In this document: positions 1 through 5,925 of the stretch, one piece after another
Layout of the letters: each line of letters begins with the position of its first letter
How positions within the stretch are numbered: the stretch's first letter is position 1
Origin: CAZTYW01 sp964617695
GTDB taxonomy: Bacteria > Chloroflexota > Dehalococcoidia > UBA2247 > RBG-13-53-26
Length of the DNA: 11,090 bases
Assembly: GCA_964617695.1 (NCBI GenBank)
Contig: CAZTYW010000065.1
Span: 1 to 11,090, forward strand
Direction: 5' to 3'
The notes under the pieces: generated by a model
Told to the model about the DNA's origin: nothing
Database searches by the model: none
Seen by the model: only the letters and a program-made list of their open reading frames with translations
Translations under genes and position numbers: made by a program

Positions 1-2
1 GA

Positions 3-110
3 GCTTGGGGCAGCTCTTACGCTCTCGGCTTGGCAAAGAGAAGATACGAGCAGCAGGCTACTTCAATCGACGGAAAGGGCGCGCTTAGATTGCTCAGAGG
101 AGGTACCTGA
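3..110 (+). CDS. Possible 3' end of an upstream gene (partial, unidentified)
   Basis: An open frame enters from the left edge and ends at TGA 108-110. It encodes about 35 residues beginning AWGSSYALGLAKRRYEQQ and ending in a basic tail. I do not recognise the family. The main argument for it is position: its TGA shares one base with the ATG at 110 of the following decayed gene (TGATG), and that gene's ribosome binding site lies inside it, which is typical of translationally coupled operon neighbours. Against it, another frame is also open over 1-270, so openness alone proves nothing. Sequence left of the window would settle it. Confidence 0.2.
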   Translation, partial: AWGSSYALGLAKRRYEQQATSIDGKGALRLLRGGT

Positions 111-292
111 TGGTCGGGATTGGATCCTATGGTGCGTACATACCGCTGGGGCGGATGGAGCGCGACGTATTCTACAGGTTCTGGGGCGGCTTCCCCATAC
201 CCGGGGAGAGGGCTACGAGTTGATATGGGAAATCCTAGATCAAGACATCGAGACATGGTATGATGCTTGAGGTCGAATCTATATGCCTGAAG
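110..292 (+). pseudogene. Decayed N-terminal copy of the HMG-CoA-synthase-like gene that follows
   Basis: Translation from ATG 110 gives MVGIGSYGAYIPLGRM, then DVFYRFWGGFPIPGE. This is nearly the same as the start of the intact protein at 336 (MAGIVSYGAYIPIHRM, then EFYRAWGGFAIPGE). The frame stops at TGA 221-223, and a second in-frame stop TAG lies at 236-238. Homology reappears in the same frame after about 15 extra bases: MMLEVESICLK (about 260-292) matches MAMEAASDCLK in the intact gene. No homology is seen beyond, so the remaining ~430 codons are deleted. A strong Shine-Dalgarno (GAGGAGGT, 97-104) sits 5 bases before the ATG, better than that of the intact copy. This looks like the remnant of a tandem paralogue rather than a functional 37-residue peptide, although that peptide could still be translated. 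Confidence 0.8.
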
Positions 293-335
293 TTGGGAGT
301 GTCTTACTTTTCAATCTGAGGTCACTGGGGGGCTT

Positions 336-1799
336 ATGGCTGGAATAGTATCCTACGGCGCATACATTCCCATTCACCGCATGAACCGGGCCGAATTCTA
401 TCGCGCCTGGGGTGGTTTCGCCATTCCGGGGGAGACGGCAGTGGCCAGCTACGATGAGGACAGCATTACCATGGCCATGGAGGCGGCCTCTGACTGTCTC
501 AAGGGCATGGATCAGAAGTCGATTGACGCTGTCTTCTTCGCCACCACCACATCTCCCTACAAGGAGAGGCTGGGCGCCAGCATTCTGGTGGCCGCTTTGG
601 ATCTACCACCTGGAATTCGCACGATGGATGTCACCGGGACTCTGAGAGCCGGGACCACGGCCATAGCTGCGGCGCTGGATGCCATCAATGCCGGCTCAGC
701 CAAGAATGTCCTGGTAGCCATAGCGGACTGTCGCCTCGGGGCACCTTCGGGAGATGCTGAACAACTCCTGGGAAGTGGTGCTGCAGCCGTCCTTCTAGGT
801 AAGGACAATGTCATTGCTGAGATCGAGGGGTCCTCTCATATCACGGACGAGTTCTCCGGCGTGTGGCGGACTGACAGTGACGTTTTTGTTCGCTCTTGGG
901 AGGACCGCATGGTCTTGGACAAGGGCTACTCTGCGTTGCTTCCGGAGGCAATCTCCGCGCTGATGCAGAAAAGCGGCCTGGGACCCGAGGCCTTCGACAA
1001 GGTGGTATATGATGCGCCCACCAATGTGATGAGGCACACTGCAGTGGGGCGGAGGTTGAAGTTTGATGCCACCAAGCTGCAGGATCCCATGTTCCTTGCC
1101 CTGGGCAACACCGGGGCTGCTATGGCCACCATGATGTTGGTGGCTGCCTTGGAGGAAGCCAAGTCCGGGCAGAGGATACTGTTTGCCAGCTACGGCAATG
1201 GGGCAGACGCGTTTGTTCTCCGAACGACTCCAGCCCTGGAAAAACTGGGGGAAAGGCGGGGAATCAAGAAACACCTCGAATCCAAGAGGATGCTGGCCAA
1301 CTACGAGACCTATCTGCGCTGGCGGGGGATCATCCCCTTGGAGGCCGCCCGGCGACCGGAGCAATCGGCGACCTCTCTTTCGTCTCTGTGGAGGAACAGA
1401 AGGGAGATACTGGCCCTCTACGGTGTGCGCTGTCTGAACTGCAGCACGCCACAATACGTCAACCCCTCGGCCAACTTCACTACAGGCGTCACACCCATCC
1501 GAATATGCGTAGTGTGCCAATCGAAAGACCGGTTTGAACCCTACCGATTTGCCAACAAGAAGGCCACCATTTTCACTTTCACTCAGGACAACCTGGCTGC
1601 CAGCACCGATCCTCCAGCCACGTTTACCGTGGTGGACTTTGACGGGGGAGGACGGGGCGTATTCGATATGACTGACCGAGACCCCACCAGGTTGGAGGTG
1701 GGCATGCGGGTGGAAATGACCTTTAGAAAGCTCTACTCCGATCGAGGCATCCACAACTACTACTGGAAGACACGACCTATGAGATGCGAGGACAACTAA
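336..1799 (+). CDS. HMG-CoA synthase-like protein fused to a DUF35 zinc-ribbon/OB-fold domain
   Basis: 487 residues. Residues 1-300 form a thiolase-superfamily fold of the archaeal/bacterial HMG-CoA synthase type: N-terminal SYGAYIP, YDEDS at 39-43, LRAGTTAI at 103-110, GNTG at 257-260 and SYGNGADAF near the end. A basic linker follows. Residues ~350-487 are a DUF35 domain: a helix, a rubredoxin-like zinc ribbon with Cys366/Cys369 and Cys391/Cys394, then an OB-fold. In archaea a separate DUF35 protein bridges thiolase and HMG-CoA synthase so that intermediates pass between them; here it is fused, and a thiolase follows after one base. By alignment from memory with archaeal synthases, the catalytic Glu, Cys and His positions hold Thr71, Leu103 and Asp226, so ordinary HMG-CoA synthase activity is doubtful. 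The start is supported by alignment with the upstream dead copy. Its ribosome site is weak (GGGGGG 327-332, or GAGGT 318-322). Family assignment is firm; the reaction is unknown. Confidence 0.9.
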   Translation: MAGIVSYGAYIPIHRMNRAEFYRAWGGFAIPGETAVASYDEDSITMAMEAASDCLKGMDQKSIDAVFFATTTSPYKERLGASILVAALDLPPGIRTMDVTGTLRAGTTAIAAALDAINAGSAKNVLVAIADCRLGAPSGDAEQLLGSGAAAVLLGKDNVIAEIEGSSHITDEFSGVWRTDSDVFVRSWEDRMVLDKGYSALLPEAISALMQKSGLGPEAFDKVVYDAPTNVMRHTAVGRRLKFDATKLQDPMFLALGNTGAAMATMMLVAALEEAKSGQRILFASYGNGADAFVLRTTPALEKLGERRGIKKHLESKRMLANYETYLRWRGIIPLEAARRPEQSATSLSSLWRNRREILALYGVRCLNCSTPQYVNPSANFTTGVTPIRICVVCQSKDRFEPYRFANKKATIFTFTQDNLAASTDPPATFTVVDFDGGGRGVFDMTDRDPTRLEVGMRVEMTFRKLYSDRGIHNYYWKTRPMRCEDN

Positions 1800-1800
1800 G

Positions 1801-2991
1801 ATGGCTGAGAGTGTAAAAGATAGAGTCGCCATAGTAGGCATGGGGTGTACCAAGTTTGGCGAGCTTTGGGACAAGAGTCCATCGGACCTGGTAGTCGAAG
1901 CTGCTTATGAGGCCTTCCAGGACGCTGGTATTCAGCCAAAGGACGTCCAAGCGTGCTGGCTAGGCACCGTTGCTGACACAACGTCAGGAATGGCGGGGCT
2001 GGGTCTCAGCGCGCCGCTGAGACTGCAGTACAAGCCAGTCACACGTGTGGAGAACATGTGCGCTACTGGTTCTGATGCCCTGAGGAATGCATCGTATGCT
2101 GTCGCTGCGCGGGTATGTGATATAGCCCTGGTGGTTGGTGTGGAGAAGATGAAAGACACGGGACAGGCCGGTATTCCGGTCACGGGAGGCCTGCCATCGG
2201 CAAACGTAGCCCCGAACGCCACGGCCCCGGGCATGTTCGCCGTGATGGCGACCAAGTACTTTGCCCGGTATGGCCTCAGCCCCAATGACGGCAAGACCAT
2301 GTTAGCCAAGATAGTGGTCAAGAACCACCACAACGGCTCGCTCAATCCTAAGGCGCATTTTCAGAGGGAAATCACCTTGGAGCGGGTGGTGAACGCACCC
2401 ATCATCGCCTGGCCTCTCGGGTTGTTTGACTGCTGCGGAGTGAGCGACGGAGCGGCTGCCGCAATTGTCGTTCCGGCTGACCAGGCACGAAAGTTCAATC
2501 TCGATCCGGTATTCATCAAAGCGTTGCAGATATGTGTTGGGCCGGCTGACGGAACAGTCAGGAGCGACTACGACTATACGCATATTGAGGAGACCTATCG
2601 GGCCGGGCTGACGGCCTTCGCGGAGGCAGGGATCAAGAACCCCCGCCATGAGGTCAGCATGGCAGAGGTCCACGACTGCTTCTCGATCACTGAGGCCACT
2701 ATCATGGAGGACCTCCAGTTCAGCCCACGGGGCAAGGTGCGAGAGGACGTAGATGCTGAAGCCTTCGCTTTGGGAGGTGATATCCCCATCAACCCAGATG
2801 GAGGCCTCAAGTGTTTTGGGCATCCCATAGGGGCCAGTGGGCTAAGGATGATGTACGAGATCTATAAGCAACTCCAAGGGAAGGCTGGCCCACGGCAGAT
2901 CAAAAATCCCCAGCTAGGCTTAACCCACAACATGGGCGGTCAACCGCCCATGTGCACCGTTAGTTGCATCATTGCCGGCCTCAAAGCCTAG
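1801..2991 (+). CDS. SCP2/archaeal-type thiolase (acetyl-CoA acetyltransferase family)
   Basis: 396 residues, full length for the SCP2-like thiolase group that works with DUF35 partners. The nucleophile is Cys87 in NMCATGSDAL. The other conserved active-site elements are His291 in EVHDCFSITE and His341 in the GHPIGASG motif. The C-terminal motif is HNMGGQPPMCTV rather than the CxGGG end of classical degradative thiolases, as expected for this subgroup. It should condense an acyl-CoA with acetyl-CoA or cleave a 3-oxoacyl-CoA in the cytoplasm. ATG 1801 is one base after the stop of the HMGS/DUF35 gene, with GAGGA (1788-1792) 8 bases ahead. The two are almost certainly co-translated, and by analogy with the archaeal thiolase-DUF35-synthase complex they probably bind each other. 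Substrate chain length and reaction direction cannot be told from sequence. Confidence 0.93.
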   Translation: MAESVKDRVAIVGMGCTKFGELWDKSPSDLVVEAAYEAFQDAGIQPKDVQACWLGTVADTTSGMAGLGLSAPLRLQYKPVTRVENMCATGSDALRNASYAVAARVCDIALVVGVEKMKDTGQAGIPVTGGLPSANVAPNATAPGMFAVMATKYFARYGLSPNDGKTMLAKIVVKNHHNGSLNPKAHFQREITLERVVNAPIIAWPLGLFDCCGVSDGAAAAIVVPADQARKFNLDPVFIKALQICVGPADGTVRSDYDYTHIEETYRAGLTAFAEAGIKNPRHEVSMAEVHDCFSITEATIMEDLQFSPRGKVREDVDAEAFALGGDIPINPDGGLKCFGHPIGASGLRMMYEIYKQLQGKAGPRQIKNPQLGLTHNMGGQPPMCTVSCIIAGLKA

Positions 2992-2997
2992 ACGCCG

Positions 2998-3282
2998 GAG
3001 GCTTCCTTTATCTATGATGACAGGCCCATCCCAGGCTGGAAGCGGTTCACGGACCGCATACATGCTGCCGGCGCTGAGGCTTCTCTTCAGCTTTGGCACC
3101 CTGGTCGGGAGTCGCCCGCCATGTCCCTTCAAGGCTCTTCCGCGACAAGGCGATCACTGCCTTCAGCAGTTGTGGGGATTCGCATCATTGCGGCGCGATA
3201 CGCAAATGCCATTGCAGAGTCTGTTTCGGTCAGGTGGGGTTGGCGCAGAATCCGGTCACTCGCTACTGAATGTGCTGCATGA
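2998..3282 (+). pseudogene. Remnant of an Old Yellow Enzyme / 2,4-dienoyl-CoA reductase family gene
   Basis: The 423-base space between the thiolase and the CoA-transferase has no intact gene. One frame, open from just after the thiolase stop to TGA 3280-3282, encodes a clear internal piece of an FMN-dependent Old Yellow Enzyme-type reductase: IYDD, then IPGWKRFTDRIHAAG, then QLWHPGRESP, then PSAV (2998 to about 3171). This matches the family pattern of an acidic DD, a conserved IPG helix, HxxG, QLxHxGR and a following PSA. The start codon, the first ~60 residues and nearly all of the barrel are missing. Codons 3172-3282 (ARYANAIAESVSV onward) may be the C-terminal end after an internal deletion, but that is weak. 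The remnant is in the thiolase frame, separated from it only by the TAG stop and two codons. It suggests that an enoyl- or dienoyl-CoA reductase once belonged to this cluster. Confidence 0.7.
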
Positions 3283-3353
3283 TAGTGAGCGACAAAGCAA
3301 GTTGTCAACCTTCAAGAAGAAACGTGAATTGCCAGATGTAGTGAGCTGAGGCT

Positions 3354-3383
3354 TCGACAGGACGGGGTAAAGGTGTACATTAT
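3354..3383 (+). promoter_or_regulatory. Possible sigma70-type promoter ahead of the CoA-transferase
   Basis: TCGACA (3354-3359) matches 5 of 6 bases of the -35 consensus. A -10-like TACATT (3376-3381, spacer 16) or CATTAT (3378-3383, spacer 18) follows. This lies about 30-60 bases before the CoA-transferase start, at the end of the only large gap in the cluster, where an internal promoter would make sense. The -10 matches are only 4 of 6, so this is a suggestion from position and weak consensus. Confidence 0.22.
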
Positions 3384-3414
3384 CAGCCTGGATCTGGATT
3401 AAGGAGGTCAATAC

Positions 3415-4632
3415 ATGGCTGGGGCACTTGAGGGTATCAGGGTCTTGGATTGGACAATATTCCAGCAGGGGCCGGTGGCAAGTATGATCCTGGGGGATCT
3501 GGGAGCAGATGTGATCAAGATAGAGGAACGCGTCGGCGGCGATGTGGGGAGGGGGATGGTGAGAGTAGCCGGCGCCATGGTGGGCGGGAAGGAAGTCCTC
3601 AGGAACCCGTACTTTGAAGCCGGCAATAGAAACAAGAGAAGCCTGACTCTGGACTTAAGGAAGGCGAAGGCTAAGGAGATCGTCTACAAGCTGGTGGAGA
3701 AGTCGGACGTCTTTGTTCAGAACTTCCGTGCGGGTGTGGCCGAAAGAATGGGAATGGACTATGACACACTCCTCAAGTACAACCAGAGCCTCATCTACGC
3801 CCATGCCTCCGGCTGGGGCCCAAAGGGGCCGGACAAAGACGAGCCTTCTGCAGATTACACGGCACTGGCCAGGTCAGGCCTCATGGCCATAGCCGGGGAG
3901 CCCGGAATGGATCCCATACCCATTCAAGGCGGCATCGCGGATCAGACGGGAGCGGTGATGACCGCCTTTGGCGTGGTATCCGCGCTCTACGCCAGGGAAC
4001 GCACAGGGATTGGGCAGAAGGTTGATGCATCTATTCTCGGTGGAATGGTGTTTCTCCAGGGGCATCCCATGGTGTTCTGCACCATGGCTAATCTGTGGGG
4101 GATGAGGATCGCCAGAAAGAACGCCGGCAATCCACTCTGGAACCACTACAAGTGCGGCGATGACAAGTGGGTAGCTCTGGCCCATCTGTCTCCCGACAAG
4201 TTCTGGCCGCTGCTCTGCAAAGCGATGGGGCTGGAGGCGCTGGAAAGGGACCCTCAGTTCAACACGATGGACAACAGGATGAAGAACTGCCAGAAGCTGA
4301 TCTCCATTCTTGACGAGACATTCGCCACCAAGACCCGCGCGGAGTGGACCGGGATATTCAAGGCTCATGGCCTGGTCTTCGCGCCGATCAACAATACCCT
4401 GGAGGTCACGCAGGATCCTCAAGTGCTGGCTAACGACTATGTGGCCGAGTTCAATCATCCGGTCTTTGGCCCCACGAAGACCGTAGGTTTTCCTGTGGCC
4501 TTGAGCAAGACGCCCATGTCTATCAGGAGAGAGGCTCCCGAGTTTGGGCAGCACACGGAGGAGATACTGATCGACCTCCTTGGCTATAGCTGGGATGACA
4601 TCACCAAACTGAAGGAGGAAGAGGTCATTTGA
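3415..4632 (+). CDS. CaiB/BaiF class III CoA-transferase
   Basis: 405 residues, the usual length for class III CoA-transferases such as FldA, HadA, CaiB and formyl-CoA transferase. The N-terminal half shows the family pattern: GIRVLDWT near residue 7, LGDLGADVIKIE at 27-38, AGNRNKRSLTLDLR at 69-82 and VFVQNFRAGVAERMG at 99-113. The nucleophilic Asp, which forms the acyl-aspartyl anhydride, should be Asp176 in GGIADQTGA. ALYARERTGIGQKVDASIL follows, as is typical. The enzyme moves CoA from an acyl-CoA donor to a free carboxylic acid. Placed before dehydratase subunits and in a cluster with a 2-hydroxyacid dehydrogenase, its likely acceptor is a 2-hydroxy acid, as for FldA and HadA in clostridial amino-acid fermentation; this is inference. 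The start has an excellent Shine-Dalgarno (AAGGAGGT, 3401-3408) 6 bases before the ATG. Confidence 0.94.
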   Translation: MAGALEGIRVLDWTIFQQGPVASMILGDLGADVIKIEERVGGDVGRGMVRVAGAMVGGKEVLRNPYFEAGNRNKRSLTLDLRKAKAKEIVYKLVEKSDVFVQNFRAGVAERMGMDYDTLLKYNQSLIYAHASGWGPKGPDKDEPSADYTALARSGLMAIAGEPGMDPIPIQGGIADQTGAVMTAFGVVSALYARERTGIGQKVDASILGGMVFLQGHPMVFCTMANLWGMRIARKNAGNPLWNHYKCGDDKWVALAHLSPDKFWPLLCKAMGLEALERDPQFNTMDNRMKNCQKLISILDETFATKTRAEWTGIFKAHGLVFAPINNTLEVTQDPQVLANDYVAEFNHPVFGPTKTVGFPVALSKTPMSIRREAPEFGQHTEEILIDLLGYSWDDITKLKEEEVI

Positions 4633-4638
4633 ATAGTA

Positions 4639-4680
4639 GACGGGCCAGCCCGTCAGAAGTGGCGCCTCGTGCGCGGAGGC
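4639..4680 (+). terminator. Two tandem hairpins just after the CoA-transferase stop (no U-tract)
   Basis: The first hairpin is a perfect 6-bp stem, GACGGG (4639-4644) with CCCGTC (4649-4654), around a 4-base loop, starting 7 bases after the stop codon. The second is GCCTC (4664-4668) with GAGGC (4676-4680) around a 7-base loop. Neither is followed by a run of T, so they are not classical intrinsic terminators. They could cause partial attenuation, define an RNA processing end or protect upstream mRNA from 3' exonucleases. The 3' arm of the second hairpin overlaps the Shine-Dalgarno of the candidate small ORF at 4686. Confidence 0.25.
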
Positions 4681-4685
4681 CCGCT

Positions 4686-4769
4686 ATGGTCAGCCTGCTT
4701 CTGTCATTCGGAGGACAGTCAGAAGGCTGCTCACAGGTCGATCTGGCTAGAGGAGACGATGAACTATGA
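4686..4769 (+). CDS. Candidate 27-residue small ORF coupled to the first dehydratase subunit
   Basis: ATG 4686 is preceded at 6 bases by GGAGG (4675-4679). It opens a 27-codon frame beginning MVSLLLSFGG and ending at TGA 4767-4769. The stop overlaps the start of the next gene in an ATGA arrangement, the usual sign of translational coupling. The peptide has a short hydrophobic start and an acidic end and matches nothing I know. It could be a leader peptide whose translation opens the stem at 4691-4729, or simply chance. There is no independent coding evidence, so it is a candidate only. Confidence 0.25.
   Translation: MVSLLLSFGGQSEGCSQVDLARGDDEL
4691..4729 (+). other. Bulged stem-loop upstream of the dehydratase genes
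   Basis: CAGC (4691-4694) and CTTCTG (4698-4703) can pair with GCTG (4726-4729) and CAGAAG (4720-4725). This makes a 10-bp stem with a 3-base bulge. A competing smaller hairpin pairs CTGTC (4701-4705) with GACAG (4714-4718) and shares part of the left arm, so the two structures exclude each other. The element lies inside the candidate small ORF. A regulatory switch is possible, but no known riboswitch pattern was recognised. Confidence 0.3.
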
Positions 4770-5914
4770 GTGGTGGCATGGCCAAGGTTGAGGAAGTATT
4801 CCGTGATCGGTCGAAGAGGCCCAGGGAACTCCAGACCAAGGGTAAGAAAGTCATAGGATATCTGTGCACCTTTGCCCCGGTGGAGTTCATTACTGCCGCC
4901 GGTCTTGTTCCGTACAGGATGGCGGGAAGCATGAGGAGACCGGCAGAACTGGCCGAACACCACCTCGAGACCATCGCCTGCTCATTCACCCGCAGTGTGT
5001 TGGACCTCGCCCTCGCCGGGAACTACTCGTTCCTAGATGGCTTTGTCATTCCGCATTCGTGTGACAACATAGTGAAGTTGTATGGGATCTGGGCGCAGAC
5101 CGTGAAACACGAGTATGGCCACTTCGTGAATGTCCCCCACACGACCTCGAAGGCCTCCCTGGAGTTCTTCGAGGCTGAGTTGAATGTTTTCCGCAAGAGC
5201 CTGGAGAGATACACCGGAAGAGAGATCACGGATGAAGACTTGCACCGGTCCATCACCTTGCACAATAGGCAGAGGGCTTTGGTGCGCCAACTGTACGAGT
5301 TCCGCAAGGGAGAACCGCCGATGATTTCAGGTGCGGAGATGACCAGAGTCATAGGGGCGATCACGAGTCTGCCGGTGGCCGAAGGAAATGAGTTGCTGGA
5401 GAGCCTCATGCCCGAAGTCAGGGAGAGGCGCTATGTCAACAAGAAGAGGAAAGCGCCTAGATTGATGATTTATGGCACGGGCAACGATGATGTGCCTTTT
5501 TTGGAGATGGTGGAGCAAGGCGGCGCCAGAGTCGTGGTTGATGATCTCTGCCACGGCACCAGGCCGTACTGGTTCGACGTTGGCACGGCAGGCAATCCCG
5601 TCGCCGCGATCGCCCAGAGCTACCTGGAGAAGATCAACTGCCCGCGAACCTTCCGGCAGAGTCCCGGAACCCACCAGGAGGACCTGGAGAATCGATTTGG
5701 CTACCTCTACCGGTTCGTCCAGGATTTCAAGGTGGATGGCGTCATCCTGTACGTCATCATGTATTGCGATACCCATGCCTTCGACGCACCTGATGTGACC
5801 GAGTACCTCATAAGCAAGAATGTGCCGGTGCTGCGCCTCGAAGAAGAGTACCAGACAGGCGCCATGGGCAGGCTGAAGACAAGGGTTCAGGCGTTCCTTG
5901 AGACGATCGCTTAG
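4766..5914 (+). CDS. 2-hydroxyacyl-CoA dehydratase / benzoyl-CoA reductase family subunit (HgdB/BcrC-like)
   Basis: 382 residues. This is one of two subunits of an oxygen-sensitive [4Fe-4S] enzyme that uses single-electron chemistry, either to dehydrate a 2-hydroxyacyl-CoA to a 2-enoyl-CoA or, in the benzoyl-CoA reductase branch, to reduce an aromatic ring. Family signatures are GYLCTFAPVEFITAAGLVP (31-49), Cys72 in ETIACSFTRS and the PHSCDN motif with Cys99. Cys34, Cys72 and Cys99 are the likely cluster ligands. A second Rossmann-like half carries LMIYGTGND, VVDDLCHG, Cys334 in MYCDTHAFD and a C-terminal RLEEEYQTGAMGRLKTRVQ. The length is close to BcrC/BadD (~380), while the context (CoA-transferase, 2-hydroxyacid dehydrogenase) favours a dehydratase. 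AGAGGAG (4749-4755) lies 10 bases before the ATG; Met5 (4778) is an alternative start. Confidence 0.92.
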   Translation: MSGGMAKVEEVFRDRSKRPRELQTKGKKVIGYLCTFAPVEFITAAGLVPYRMAGSMRRPAELAEHHLETIACSFTRSVLDLALAGNYSFLDGFVIPHSCDNIVKLYGIWAQTVKHEYGHFVNVPHTTSKASLEFFEAELNVFRKSLERYTGREITDEDLHRSITLHNRQRALVRQLYEFRKGEPPMISGAEMTRVIGAITSLPVAEGNELLESLMPEVRERRYVNKKRKAPRLMIYGTGNDDVPFLEMVEQGGARVVVDDLCHGTRPYWFDVGTAGNPVAAIAQSYLEKINCPRTFRQSPGTHQEDLENRFGYLYRFVQDFKVDGVILYVIMYCDTHAFDAPDVTEYLISKNVPVLRLEEEYQTGAMGRLKTRVQAFLETIA

Positions 5915-5925
5915 AAGGAGGCCCT

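Noticed and set aside
17..256. Reverse-strand 79-codon frame over the left-end region
   Set aside because: It is antisense to the decayed HMGS-like start and its translation matches nothing.
259..264. TATGAT as a -10 element for the HMGS-like gene
   Set aside because: No -35-like sequence lies at the right distance, and the bases are explained by the decayed coding remnant.
795..1874. Long reverse-strand open frame (359 codons) opposite the HMGS-like gene
   Set aside because: It lies antisense to a clearly homologous gene, its translation is low-complexity and unlike any family, and long antisense frames are expected in GC-rich coding DNA.
3042..3057. Inverted repeat GCGGT-6-ACCGC after the thiolase
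   Set aside because: The 5-bp stem has no U-tract and lies within the reductase-like coding remnant, so it is not convincing as a terminator.
2972..3349. Forward 125-codon open frame in the thiolase/CoA-transferase gap
   Set aside because: It starts inside the thiolase without a ribosome site, its product looks unstructured, and the recognisable reductase homology lies in a different frame of the same DNA.
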